Below, one piece after another: positions 47,467 to 59,368 of a DNA stretch of 64,000 nucleotides. The stretch's first letter is position 1, and every line of letters starts with the position of its first letter. Source of the stretch: Bradysia coprophila (Eukaryota > Arthropoda > Insecta > Diptera > Sciaridae). The position numbers and the translations under genes are program-made. The stretch covers positions 620,001-684,000 of the forward strand of contig NC_050736.1 in the NCBI RefSeq assembly GCF_014529535.1, in the 5' to 3' direction. The notes below the pieces were generated by a model, which saw nothing but the letters and a program-made list of their open reading frames with translations, did no database searches and had not been told where the DNA came from.

Positions 47467-50400
47467 AAACGATTTAGCGGGAACTTCCCGGACATGCCAC
47501 CACTAAATTTCAATAGATCGTGAGGCCAGCTTCACTATAAAAATGGAATTGAGGCTGGGAGGCTGTTTTTTGACCATTTCCTTGACAAAAGTTTTTAAGT
47601 GATTTTTCCGATTTTCTCTGACTAACTGAAACGATTTAGCGGGAACTTCCCGGACATGCCACCACTAAATTTCAATAGATCGTGAGGCCAGCTACACCAT
47701 AAAAATGGAATTGAGGCTGGGAAGCTGTTTTTTGACCATTTCCTTGACAAAAGTTTTTAAGTGATTTTTCCGATTTTCTCTGACTAACTGAAACGATTTA
47801 GCGGGAACTTCCCGGACATGCCACCACTAAATTTCAATAGATCGTGAGGCCAGCTACACCATAAAAATAGAATTGAGGCTGGGAAGCTGTTTTTTGACCA
47901 TTTCCTTGACAAAAGATTTTAAATGATTTTTCCGATTTTCTCTGACAAAAGTTTTTAAGTGATTTTCCGATTTTCTCTGACTAACTGAAACGATTTAGCG
48001 GGAACTTCCCGGACATGCCACCACTAAATTTCAATAGATCGTGAGGCCAGCTACACCATAAAAATGGAATTGAGGCTGGGAAGCTGTTTTTTGACCATTT
48101 CCATGACAAAAGTTTTTAAGTGATTTTTCCGATTTTCTCTGACTAACTGAAACGATTTAGCGGGAACTTCCCGGACATGCCACCATTAAATTTCAATAGA
48201 TCGTGAGGCCAGCTACACCATAAAAATGGAATTGAGGCTGGGAAGCTGTTTTTTGACCATTTCCATGACAAAAGTTTTTAAGTGATTTTTCCGATTTTCT
48301 CTGACAAAAGTTTTTAAGTTATTTTTCCGATTTTCTCTGACAAAAGTTTTTAAGTGATTTTCAGATTTTCCCTGACTAACTGAAACGATTTAGCGGGAAC
48401 TTCCCGGACATGCCACCACTAAATTTCAATAGATCGTGAGGCCAGCTACACCATAAAAATGGAATTGAGGCTGGGAAGCTGTTTTTTGACCATTTCCATG
48501 ACAAAAATTTTTAAGTGATTTTTCCGATTTTCTCTGACAAAAGTTTTTAAGTGATTTTTCCGATTTTCTCTGACTAACTGAAACGATTTAGCGGGAACTT
48601 CCCGGACATGCCACCACTAAATTTCAATAGATCGGAGAAAATCGAAAAAATCACTTAAAAAGTTTTGTCAGAGAAAATCGGAAAAATCACTTAAAAACTT
48701 TTGTCAAGGTAATGGTCAAAAAACAGCTTCCCAGCCTCAATTCCATTTTTATGGTGTAGCTGGCCTCACGATCTATTGAAATTTAGTGGTGGCATGTCCG
48801 GGAAGTTCCCGCTAAATCGTTTCAGTTAGTCAGAGAAAATCGGAAAAATCACTTAAAAAGTTTTGTCAGAGAAAATCGGAAAAATGACTTAAAAACTTTT
48901 GTCAAGGAAATGGTCAAAAAACAGCTTCCCAGCCTCAATTTCATTTTTATGGTGTAGCTGGCCTCACAATCTATTGAAATTTAGTGGTGGCATGTCCGGG
49001 AAGTTCCCGCTAAATCGTTTCAGTTAGTCAGAGAAAATCGGAAAAATCCCTTAAAAAGTTTTGTCAGAGAAAATCGGAAAAATCACTTTAAAACTTTTGT
49101 CAAGGAAATGGTCGAAAAACAGCTTCACAGGCTCAATTCCATTTTTATGGTGTAGCTGGCCTTACGATCTATTGAAATTTAGTGGAGGCATGTCCGAGAA
49201 GTTCCCGCTAAATCGTTTCAGTTAGTCAGAGAAAATCGGAAAAATCACTTAAAAAGTTTTGTCAAGGAAATGGTCAGAAAACAGCTTCCCAGCCTCAATT
49301 CCATTTTTATGGTGTAGCTGGCCTCACGATCTATTGAAATTTAGTGGTGGCATGTCCGGGAAGTTCCCGCTAAATCGTTTCAGTTAGTCAGAGAAAATCG
49401 GAAAAATCACTTAAAAGCTTTTGTCAATGAAATGGTCAAAAAACAGCTTCCCAGCCTCAATTTCATTTTTATGGTGTAGCTGGCCTCACGATCTATTGAA
49501 ATTTAGTGGTGGCATGTCCGGGAAGTTCCCGCTAAATCGTTTCAGTTAGTCAGAGAAAATCGGAAAAATCACTTAAAAGCTTTTGTCAATGAAATGGTCA
49601 AAAAACAGCTTCCCAGCCTCAATTTCATTTTTATGGTGTAGCTGGCCTCACGATCTATTGAAATTTAGTGGTGGCATGTCCGGGAAGTTCCCGCTAAATC
49701 GTTTCAGTTAGTCAGAGAAAATCGGAAAAATCCCTTAAAAAGTTTTGTCAGAGAAAATCGGAAAAATCACTTTAAAACTTTTGTCAAGGAAATGGTCGAA
49801 AAACAGCTTCCCAGCCTCAATTCCATTTTTATGGTGTAGCTGGTCTTACGATCTATTGAAATTTAGTGGTGACATGTCCGGGAAGTTCCCGCTAAATCGT
49901 TTCAGTTAGTCAGAAAAAATCGGAAAATCACTTAAAAACTTTTGTCAGAGAAAATCGGAAAAATCACTTAAAAAGTTTTGTCAAGGAAATGGTCAAAAAA
50001 CAGCTTGCCAGCCTCAATTCCATTTTTATGGTGTAGCTGGCCTCACGATCTATTGAAATTTAGTGGAGGCATGTCCGGGAAGTTCCCGCTAAATCGTTTC
50101 AGTTAGTCAGAGAAAATTGGAAAAATCACTTTAAAACTTTTGTCAGAGAAAATCGGAAAAATCACTTAAAAACTTTTGTCAAGGAAATGGTCAAAAAACA
50201 GCTTCCCAGCCTCAATTCTATTTTTATGGTGTAGCTGGCCTCACGATCTATTGAAATTTAGTGGTGGCATGTCCGGGAAGTTCCCGCTAAATCGTTTCAG
50301 TTAGTCAGAGAAAATCGGAAAATCACTTAAAAAGTTTTGTCAGAGAAAATCGGAAAAATCACTTGAAAACTTTTGTCAATGAAATGGTCAAAAAACAGCT

Positions 50401-53400
50401 TCCCAGTCTCAATTCCATTTTTATGGTGTAGCTCGCCTCACGATCTATTGAAATTTAGTGGTGGCATGTCCGGAAAGTTCCCGCTAAATCGTTTCAGTTA
50501 GTCAGAGAAAATCGGAAAAATCACTTAAAAAGTTTTGTCAAGGAAATGGTCAAAAACAGCCTCCCAGCCTCAATTCCATTTTTATGGTGTAGCTGGCCTC
50601 ACGATCTATTGAAATTTAGTGGTGGCATGTCCGGGAAGTTCCCGCTAAATCGTTTCAGTTAGTCAGAGAAAATCGGAAAAATCACTTAAAAACTTTTGTC
50701 AAGGAAATGGTCAAAAAACAGCTTCCCAGCCTCAATTCCATTTTTAAGGTGTAGCTGGCCTCAAGATCTATTGAAATTTAGTGGTGGCATGTCCGGGAAG
50801 TTCCCGCTAAATCGTTTCAGTTAGTCAGAGAAAATCGGAAAAATCCCTTAAAAAGTTTTGTCAGAGAAAATCGGAAAAATCACTTAAAAACTTTTGTCAA
50901 GGAAATGGTCAAAAAACAGCTTCCCAGCCTCAATTCCATTTTTATGGTGTAGCTGGTCTTACGATCTATTGAAATTTAGTGGTGACATGTCCGGGAAGTT
51001 CCCGCTAAATCGTTTCAGTTAGTCAGAAAAAATCGGAAAATCACTTAAAAACTTTTGTCAGAGAAAATCGGAAAAATCACTTAAAAAGTTTTGTCAAGGA
51101 AATGGTCAAAAAACAGCTTGCCAGCCTCAATTCCATTTTTATGGTGTAGCTGGCCTCACGATCTATTGAAATTTAGTGGAGGCATGTCCGGGAAGTTCCC
51201 GCTAAATCGTTTCAGTTAGTCAGAGAAAATTGGAAAAATCACTTTAAAACTTTTGTCAGAGAAAATCGGAAAAATCACTTAAAAACTTTTGTCAAGGAAA
51301 TGGTCAAAAAACAGCTTCCCAGCCTCAATTCTATTTTTATGGTGTAGCTGGCCTCACGACCTATTGAAATTTAGTGGTGGCATGTCCGGGAAGTTCCCGC
51401 TAAATCGTTTCAGTTAGTCAGAGAAAATCGGAAAATCACTTAAAAAGTTTTGTCAGAGAAAATCGGAAAAATCACTTGAAAACTTTTGTCAATGAAATGG
51501 TCAAAAAACAGCTTCCCAGCCTCAATTCCATTTTTATGGTGTAGCTGGTCTTACGATCTATTGAAATTTAGTGGTGACATGTCCGGGAAGTTCCCGCTAA
51601 ATCGTTTCAGTTAGTCAGAAAAAATCGGAAAATCACTTAAAAACTTTTGTCAGAGAAAATCGGAAAAATCACTTAAAAAGTTTTGTCAAGGAAATGGTCA
51701 AAAAACAGCTTGCCAGCCTCAATTCCATTTTTATGGTGTAGCTGGCCTCACGATCTATTGAAATTTAGTGGAGGCATGTCCGGGAAGTTCCCGCTAAATC
51801 GTTTCAGTTAGTCAGAGAAAATTGGAAAAATCACTTTAAAACTTTTGTCAGAGAAAATCGGAAAAATCACTTAAAAACTTTTGTCAAGGAAATGGTCAAA
51901 AAACAGCTTCCCAGCCTCAATTCCATTTTTATGGTGTAGCTGGTCTTACGATCTATTGAAATTTAGTGGTGACATGTCCGGGAAGTTCCCGCTAAATCGT
52001 TTCAGTTAGTCAGAAAAAATCGGAAAATCACTTAAAAACTTTTGTCAGAGAAAATCGGAAAAATCACTTAAAAAGTTTTGTCAAGGAAATGGTCAAAAAA
52101 CAGCTTGCCAGCCTCAATTCCATTTTTATGGTGTAGCTGGCCTCACGATCTATTGAAATTTAGTGGAGGCATGTCCGGGAAGTTCCCGCTAAATCGTTTC
52201 AGTTAGTCAGAGAAAATTGGAAAAATCACTTTAAAACTTTTGTCAGAGAAAATCGGAAAAATCACTTAAAAACTTTTGTCAAGGAAATGGTCAAAAAACA
52301 GCTTCCCAGCCTCAATTCTATTTTTATGGTGTAGCTGGCCTCACGACCTATTGAAATTTAGTGGTGGCATGTCCGGGAAGTTCCCGCTAAATCGTTTCAG
52401 TTAGTCAGAGAAAATCGGAAAAATCACTTAAAAACTTTTGTCAAGGAAATGGTCAAAAAACAGCTTCCCAGCCTCAATTCCATTTTTAAGGTGTAGCTGG
52501 CCTCAAGATCTATTGAAATTTAGTGGTGGCATGTCCGGGAAGTTCCCGCTAAATCGTTTCAGTTAGTCAGAGAAAATCGGAAAAATCCCTTAAAAAGTTT
52601 TGTCAGAGAAAATCGGAAAAATCACTTAAAAACTTTTGTCAAGGAAATGGTCAAAAAACAGCTTCCCAGCCTCAATTCCATTTTTATGGTGTAGCTGGTC
52701 TTACGATCTATTGAAATTTAGTGGTGACATGTCCGGGAAGTTCCCGCTAAATCGTTTCAGTTAGTCAGAAAAAATCGGAAAATCACTTAAAAACTTTTGT
52801 CAGAGAAAATCGGAAAAATCACTTAAAAAGTTTTGTCAAGGAAATGGTCAAAAAACAGCTTGCCAGCCTCAATTCCATTTTTATGGTGTAGCTGGCCTCA
52901 CGATCTATTGAAATTTAGTGGAGGCATGTCCGGGAAGTTCCCGCTAAATCGTTTCAGTTAGTCAGAGAAAATTGGAAAAATCACTTTAAAACTTTTGTCA
53001 GAGAAAATCGGAAAAATCACTTAAAAACTTTTGTCAAGGAAATGGTCAAAAAACAGCTTCCCAGCCTCAATTCTATTTTTATGGTGTAGCTGGCCTCACG
53101 ATCTATTGAAATTTAGTGGTGGCATGTCCGGGAAGTTCCCGCTAAATCGTTTCAGTTAGTCAGAGAAAATCGGAAAATCACTTAAAAAGTTTTGTCAGAG
53201 AAAATCGGAAAAATCACTTGAAAACTTTTGTCAATGAAATGGTCAAAAAACAGCTTCCCAGTCTCAATTCCATTTTTATGGTGTAGCTCGCCTCACGATC
53301 TATTGAAATTTAGTGGTGGCATGTCCGGAAAGTTCCCGCTAAATCGTTTCAGTTAGTCAGAGAAAATCGGAAAAATCACTTAAAAAGTTTTGTCAGAGAA

Positions 53401-56400
53401 AATCGGAAAAATCACTTAAAAAGTTTTGTCAAGGAAATGGTCAAAAAACAGCTTGCCAGCCTCAATTCCATTTTTATGGTGTAGCTGGCCTCACGATCTA
53501 TTGAAATTTAGTGGAGGCATGTCCGGGAAGTTCCCGCTAAATCGTTTCAGTTAGTCAGAGAAAATTGGAAAAATCACTTTAAAACTTTTGTCAGAGAAAA
53601 TCGGAAAAATCACTTAAAAACTTTTGTCAAGGAAATGGTCAAAAAACAGCTTCCCAGCCTCAATTCTATTTTTATGGTGTAGCTGGCCTCACGACCTATT
53701 GAAATTTAGTGGTGGCATGTCCGGGAAGTTCCCGCTAAATCGTTTCAGTTAGTCAGAGAAAATCGGAAAATCACTTAAAAAGTTTTGTCAGAGAAAATCG
53801 GAAAAATCACTTGAAAACTTTTGTCAATGAAATGGTCAAAAAACAGCTTCCCAGTCTCAATTCCATTTTTATGGTGTAGCTCGCCTCACGATCTATTGAA
53901 ATTTAGTGGTGGCATGTCCGGAAAGTTCCCGCTAAATCGTTTCAGTTAGTCAGAGAAAATCGGAAAAATCACTTAAAAAGTTTTGTCAAGGAAATGGTCA
54001 AAAACAGCCTCCCAGCCTCAATTCCATTTTTATGGTGTAGCTGGCCTCACGATCTATTGAAATTTAGTGGTGGCATGTCCGGGAAGTTCCCGCTAAATCG
54101 TTTCAGTTAGTCAGAGAAAATCGGAAAAATCACTTAAAAACTTTTGTCAAGGAAATGGTCAAAAAACAGCTTCCCAGCCTCAATTCCATTTTTAAGGTGT
54201 AGCTGGCCTCAAGATCTATTGAAATTTAGTGGTGGCATGTCCGGGAAGTTCCCGCTAAATCGTTTCAGTTAGTCAGAGAAAATCGGAAAAATCTCTTGAA
54301 AAGTTTTGTCAAGGAAATGGTCAAAAAACAGCTTCCCAGCCTCAATTCCATTTTTATGGTGTAGCTGGCCTCACGATCTATTGAAATTTAGTGGAGGCAT
54401 GTCCGGGAAGTTCCCGCTAAATCGTTTCAGTTAGTCAGAGAAAATCGGAAAAATCACTTAAAAACTTTTGTCAAGGAAATGGTCAAAAAACAGCTTCCCA
54501 GCCTCAATTCCATTTTTAAGGTGTAGCTGGCCTCAAGATCTATTGAAATTTAGTGGTGGCATGTCCGGGAAGTTCCCGCTAAATCGTTTCAGTTAGTCAG
54601 AGAAAATCGGAAAAATCTCTTGAAAAGTTTTGTCAGAGAAAATCGGAAAAATCACTTAAAAACTTTTGTCAAGGAAATGGTCAAAAAACAGCTTCCCAGC
54701 CTCAATTCCATTTTTAAGGTGTAGCTGGCCTCAAGATCTATTGAAATTTAGTGGTGGCATGTCCGGGAAGTTCCCGCTAAATCGTTTCAGTTAGTCAGAG
54801 AAAATCGGAAAAATCTCTTGAAAAGTTTTGTCAGAGAAAATCGGAAAAATCACTTAAAAACTTTTGTCAAGGAAATGGTCAAAAAACAGCTTCCCAGCCT
54901 CAATTCCATTTTTAAGGTGTAGCTGGCCTCAAGATCTATTGAAATTTAGTGGTGGCATGTCCGGGAATTTCCCGCTAAATCGTTTCAGTTAGTCAGAGAA
55001 AATCGGAAAAATCACTTAAAAACTTTTGTCTGAGAAAATTGGAAAAATCATTTAAAAACTTTTGTGAAGGAAATGGTCAAAAAAACAGCTTCCCAGCCTC
55101 AATTCCATTTTTAAGGTGTAGCTGGCCTCAAGATCTATTGAAATTTAGTGGTGGCATATCCGGGAAGTTCCCGCTAAATCGTTTCAGTTAGTCAGAGAAA
55201 ATCGGAAAAATCACTTAAAAAGTTTTGTCAAGGAAATGGTCAAAAAACAGCTTCCCAGCCTCAATTCCATTTTTATGGTGTAGCTGGCCTCACGATCTAT
55301 TGAAATTTAGTGGAGGCATGTCCGGGAAGTTCCCGCTAAATCGTTTCAGTTAGTCAGAGAAAATCGGAAAAATCACTTAAAAACTTTTGTCAAGGAAATG
55401 GTCAAAAAACAGCTTCCCAGCCTCAATTCCATTTTTAAGGTGTAGCTGGCCTCAAGATCTATTGAAATTTAGTGGTGGCATGTCCGGGAAGTTCCCGCTA
55501 AATCGTTTCAGTTAGTCAGAGAAAATCGGAAAAATCTCTTGAAAAGTTTTGTCAGAGAAAATCGGAAAAATCACTTAAAAACTTTTGTCAAGGAAATGGT
55601 CAAAAAACAGCTTCCCAGCCTCAATTCCATTTTTAAGGTGTAGCTGGCCTCAAGATCTATTGAAATTTAGTGGTGGCATGTCCGGGAATTTCCCGCTAAA
55701 TCGTTTCAGTTAGTCAGAGAAAATCGGAAAAATCACTTAAAAACTTTTGTCTGAGAAAATTGGAAAAATCATTTAAAAACTTTTGTGAAGGAAATTGTCA
55801 AAAAAACAGCTTCCCAGCCTCAATTCCATTTTTAAGGTGTAGCTGGCCTCAAGATCTATTGAAATTTAGTGGTGGCATGTCCGTGAAGTTCCCGCTAAAT
55901 CGTTTCAGTTAGTCAGAGAAAATCGGAAAAATCACTTAAAAAGTTTTGTCAAGGAAATGGTCAAAAAACAACTTCCCAGCCTCAATTCCATTTTTATGGT
56001 GTAGCTGGCCTCAAGATCTATTGAAATTTAGTGGTGGCATGTCCGTGAAGTTCCCGCTAAATCGTTTCAGTTAGTCAGAGAAAATCGGAAAAATCACTTA
56101 AAAACTTTTGTCAAGGAAATGGTCAAAAAACAGCTTCCCAGCCTCAATTCCATTTTTAAGGTGTAGCTGGCCTCAAGATCTATTGAAATTTAGTGGTGGC
56201 ATGTCCGGGAAGTTCCCGCTAAATCGTTTCAGTTAGTCAGAGAAAATCGGAAAAATCTCTTGAAAAGTTTTGTCAGAGAAAATCGGAAAAATCATTTAAA
56301 AACTTTTGTCAAGGAAATGGTCAAAAAACAGCTTCCCAGCCTCAATTCCATTTTTAAGGTGTAGCTGGCCTCAAGATCTATTGAAATTTAGTGATGGCAT

Positions 56401-56975
56401 GTCCGGGAATTTCCCGCTAAATCGTTTCAGTTAGTCAGAGAAAATCGGAAAAATCACTTAAAAACTTTTGTCTGAGAAAATTGGAAAAATCATTTAAAAA
56501 CTTTTGTGAAGGAAATGGTCAAAAAAACAGCTTCCCAGCCTCAATTCCATTTTTAAGGTGTAGCTGGCCTCAAGATCTATTGAAATTTAGTGGTGGCATG
56601 TCCGTGAAGTTCCCGCTAAATCGTTTCAGTTAGTCAGAGAAAATCGGAAAAATCTCTTGAAAAGTTTTGTCAGAGAAAATCGGAAAAATCATTTAAAAAC
56701 TTTTGTCAAGGAAATGGTCAAAAAACAGCTTCCCAGCCTCAATTCCATTTTTAAGGTGTAGCTGGCCTCAAGATCTATTGAAATTTAGTGATGGCATGTC
56801 CGGGAATTTCCCGCTAAATCGTTTCAGTTAGTCAGAGAAAATCGGAAAAATCACTTAAAAACTTTTGTCAGAGAAAATCGGAAAAATCACTTAAAAAGTT
56901 TTGTCAAGGAAATGGTCAAAAAACAACTTCCCAGCCTCAATTCCATTTTTATGGTGTAGCTGGCCTCACGATCTA
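47467..56975. repeat. Satellite array, about 50 units, with one orientation switch
   Basis: The basic unit is 162 bp; longer units (~198 bp) carry one more copy of a 36-bp subunit (GTCAGAGAAAATCGGAAAAA...). Units at 47467-48634 (about seven) run in one direction. From 48634 to 56975 (about 44 units) they are reverse complemented. The fixed parts are the block GCGGGAACTTCCCGGACATG, the block TGAGGCCAGCTACACCAT and a poly-purine/pyrimidine subunit. Variants mark sub-domains: GGTCTTACG with GTGACATG units around 49840-52700, and AAGGTGTAGC with CAAGATC units from 54190 onward. Multi-unit blocks recur in the same order (for example starting at 49841 and 52696). No coding frame. Satellites of this type are usually pericentromeric or heterochromatic; that is inference. 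Confidence 0.97.
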
Positions 56976-57020
56976 ATCCACCAAACATGCTGACCTCTAC
57001 GCCAACAAATCACTCGAATC

Positions 57021-57085
57021 ACTTCTTATGTACAATTGTATATACACTCGCTGGCGCTCGTTATATACAATTGTACATACGAAGT
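57021..57085. repeat. Short hairpin beside the satellite end
   Basis: The 25-bp arms ACTTCTTATGTACAATTGTA and TACAATTGTACATACGAAGT flank a GC-rich loop CTCGCTGGCGCTCG. AT arms with a GC apex are shared with other hairpins in the window. Confidence 0.75.
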
Positions 57086-57210
57086 AGTTCTCGAAATATA
57101 CACCAAGGTAGAAAATGTACTATTATCTGTCTAGAACGATAATCTCGAGCTTATCTCTCTAGGTAGTTTTTACTTATCTCGATATATCTCTTCTCGACAG
57201 ATAAAATATG

Positions 57211-57322
57211 GTATGCACCTATTGCCAGATTGTTATTTTGGCGTGTAAGCATTATTGCCCACGCCTTCGGCTCTGGCAATAATGTCCTACACGTCAAAAT
57301 AACAATCTTGGCAACAGGTACA
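57211..57322. repeat. Hairpin repeat with GC apex
   Basis: The left arm (TATTGCCAGATTGTTATTTT, then GCGTGTA and CATTATTGCC) pairs with the right arm (GGCAATAATG, TACACG, AAAATAACAATCTTGGCAA) around the apex CGCCTTCGGCTC. Confidence 0.8.
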
Positions 57323-57608
57323 TAAAGCGGAAACGAGACAACAACATAGACTTGAAGTGTAATTTTTGAATTATTCTTCTAGTTGAGTAATTTTGACATC
57401 CGAACACCGTACTTATGTGATAATATATATTACACACTTGTCACGAAGAAATCGAGGCTTGCCGAGACTGATAGTGACAAGTGTGTACTCTATTTTATCA
57501 CATAAGCGAAAACGAGACAACAACATAGAACTGAAGTGTAATTTTTGAATTAAACTTCTAGGTAAGTAATTTTGACATCCGAACACCGCGCGTATGTGAT
57601 AAAATAAA
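57323..57608. repeat. Direct duplication (about 95 bp) interrupted by a hairpin element
   Basis: 57323-57423 and 57502-57598 are about 90% alike (ACGAGACAACAACATAGA, GAAGTGTAATTTTTGAATTA, AATTTTGACATCCGAACACC). Between them lies the second copy of the CGAGGCTTGCCGAG hairpin (57425-57503), whose arms ACACTTGTCAC and GTGACAAGTGT pair perfectly. This looks like an element plus duplicated flanks. Confidence 0.7.
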
Positions 57609-59179
57609 TATTACATGTTACAGCAATGTAAATGGCTCGTTTCTCATATGCTCCTCTTCGGGTGAGGCTATAATCTGCCTCCTAATAATAATAAAAAATA
57701 AAAGTACCGTCCATATAAGTGTATGAACGACACCTTTACAATGCATCGACAGCACAAATATTTTACGTCGTGTGCGTTGTACGATATGTTTATATAGTCA
57801 AAATTGAGCGCTCTATCTATTTATGCCTCCATATGCTAAGTAATTTTCACAACTTTGTCTGAGCTTCAACTGAAACTTTATTTTCTCTTTTTCACATTTT
57901 GAAGGTTTTCTTATAACTTCCGTGCAAAATTGGTATATAGGTACTAATAGAACTGTGCTATCAACTCGTAAAATCTGTTAAAAGAAAGTTATAATTCAAA
58001 GGAAGGGCAAGATATGGGAAGAGATAGCAGCGTATTACCTCTGCAAGAATTTAACGTGTTAATTCATTCAGCAGACGTTAATAGTTTTCGAAGTAAATCT
58101 ACAAACTTGTACTATAATAACATCACACTAAATTATAATAATATCTTTAAACCCTTTTCGATTTCGATTTCCAACAATGTAGACACCGGTCTATCTATCT
58201 ATATATGTATTTAATTTAAGTATATTGTACCTATATATATATTTGTACACTGGGTATACATACCTCCCTGATTTACCGCGTTTTGAATTTTAATTACAAC
58301 CACTACCGCCTGTTATCTCTTGAATTGTTGACACTGTTTGGTTTTCTGTTTGTTTGATATAAATTTGCGAAATACCGTAAATGCGAAATACAAAATATTT
58401 AATTGGTACGAAATGTGCACAATTATACCATTTTTAAATTTTCGATATTTTGTTTATTAATGCATTTTGATATTTTTTTTTTGCTTTCTCTCTCTCCCTG
58501 TTGTTTTAATTTTTATTAATTTCTCATTCGGATATTGTTTGCTTATTGAGGTTTTTAATGTATGTTTTACGTGCAGCAGTCGGACAATCAAATAATGAAA
58601 ATTCCTGCGTAATGCTGCAGTGCAGCCAAATTATGAACTGGATGATACCAAGATAGATTGAACATTGAACATGAGTTAAATTTCTAGTCATCTCTTATCG
58701 ACTCCTGGCTATTGATGTTTTCTTATTTAAACAAACGCAAATGAAGTAGCAGATTTATTGCTTGTACCTTCTTAGATTTGCCTACGAGGTTAATTAGAGG
58801 GTATATTCTGAGACAATATTTATTATCCGAACTTTCCATTTTCTAGATATTTTCCAATCACTTTGTGAATGTAGTTTCCTCCTCGCCTATATCCTCTCTG
58901 TAAAGGATACAATTGTTGTGTCACAATACAGCCGGAAATTTTGTAAAACTTTATCCACAATGGTGGAGTTTTAGAATTCAAATAATAGTCTTACGGTGTA
59001 GTAAAGTAATGATAACGTCAAAGAGATCGACGAAACTTTTATGCAAGAAATAGTTCAATCATACCTCACGAAGATATCACCAAATTCTTAATTGTACATT
59101 AGGCATGTTAAGAGGCATCGATGCTTAGCTAAATTTGTAGAATACATTTGGGTGACTGCGAATGTGTTAGTTTATGGTT

Positions 59180-59368
59180 TCCACTCAACAAAAAATACTC
59201 GGTGTGATTGCCCGCTGTCAAGTAAATAAAGCAAAAAATGAAAAATTCGATTTTGTCTCTCAAACGTAGTACTTTTTCGGTTAGTGGAAATCAAGCATTA
59301 AATAAAAATTAGCTTTGTTTGCAGTCGTATGACCAGCAGTGCTGCAATCAAAATTAATTTTTATTTAA
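59180..59368. repeat. Two adjacent foldbacks
   Basis: 59180-59292: TTTCCACTCAACAAAAAATACT pairs with its mirror AGTACTTTTTCGGTTAGTGGAAA. 59299-59368: TTAAATAAAAATTAGCTTTG pairs with CAAAATTAATTTTTATTTAA around a CAGTCGTATGACCAGCAGTG loop. Confidence 0.65.

Noticed and set aside
47467..56975. CRISPR-like regular repeats
   Set aside because: The units are contiguous tandem copies without unique spacers, 162-198 bp long: a eukaryotic satellite.
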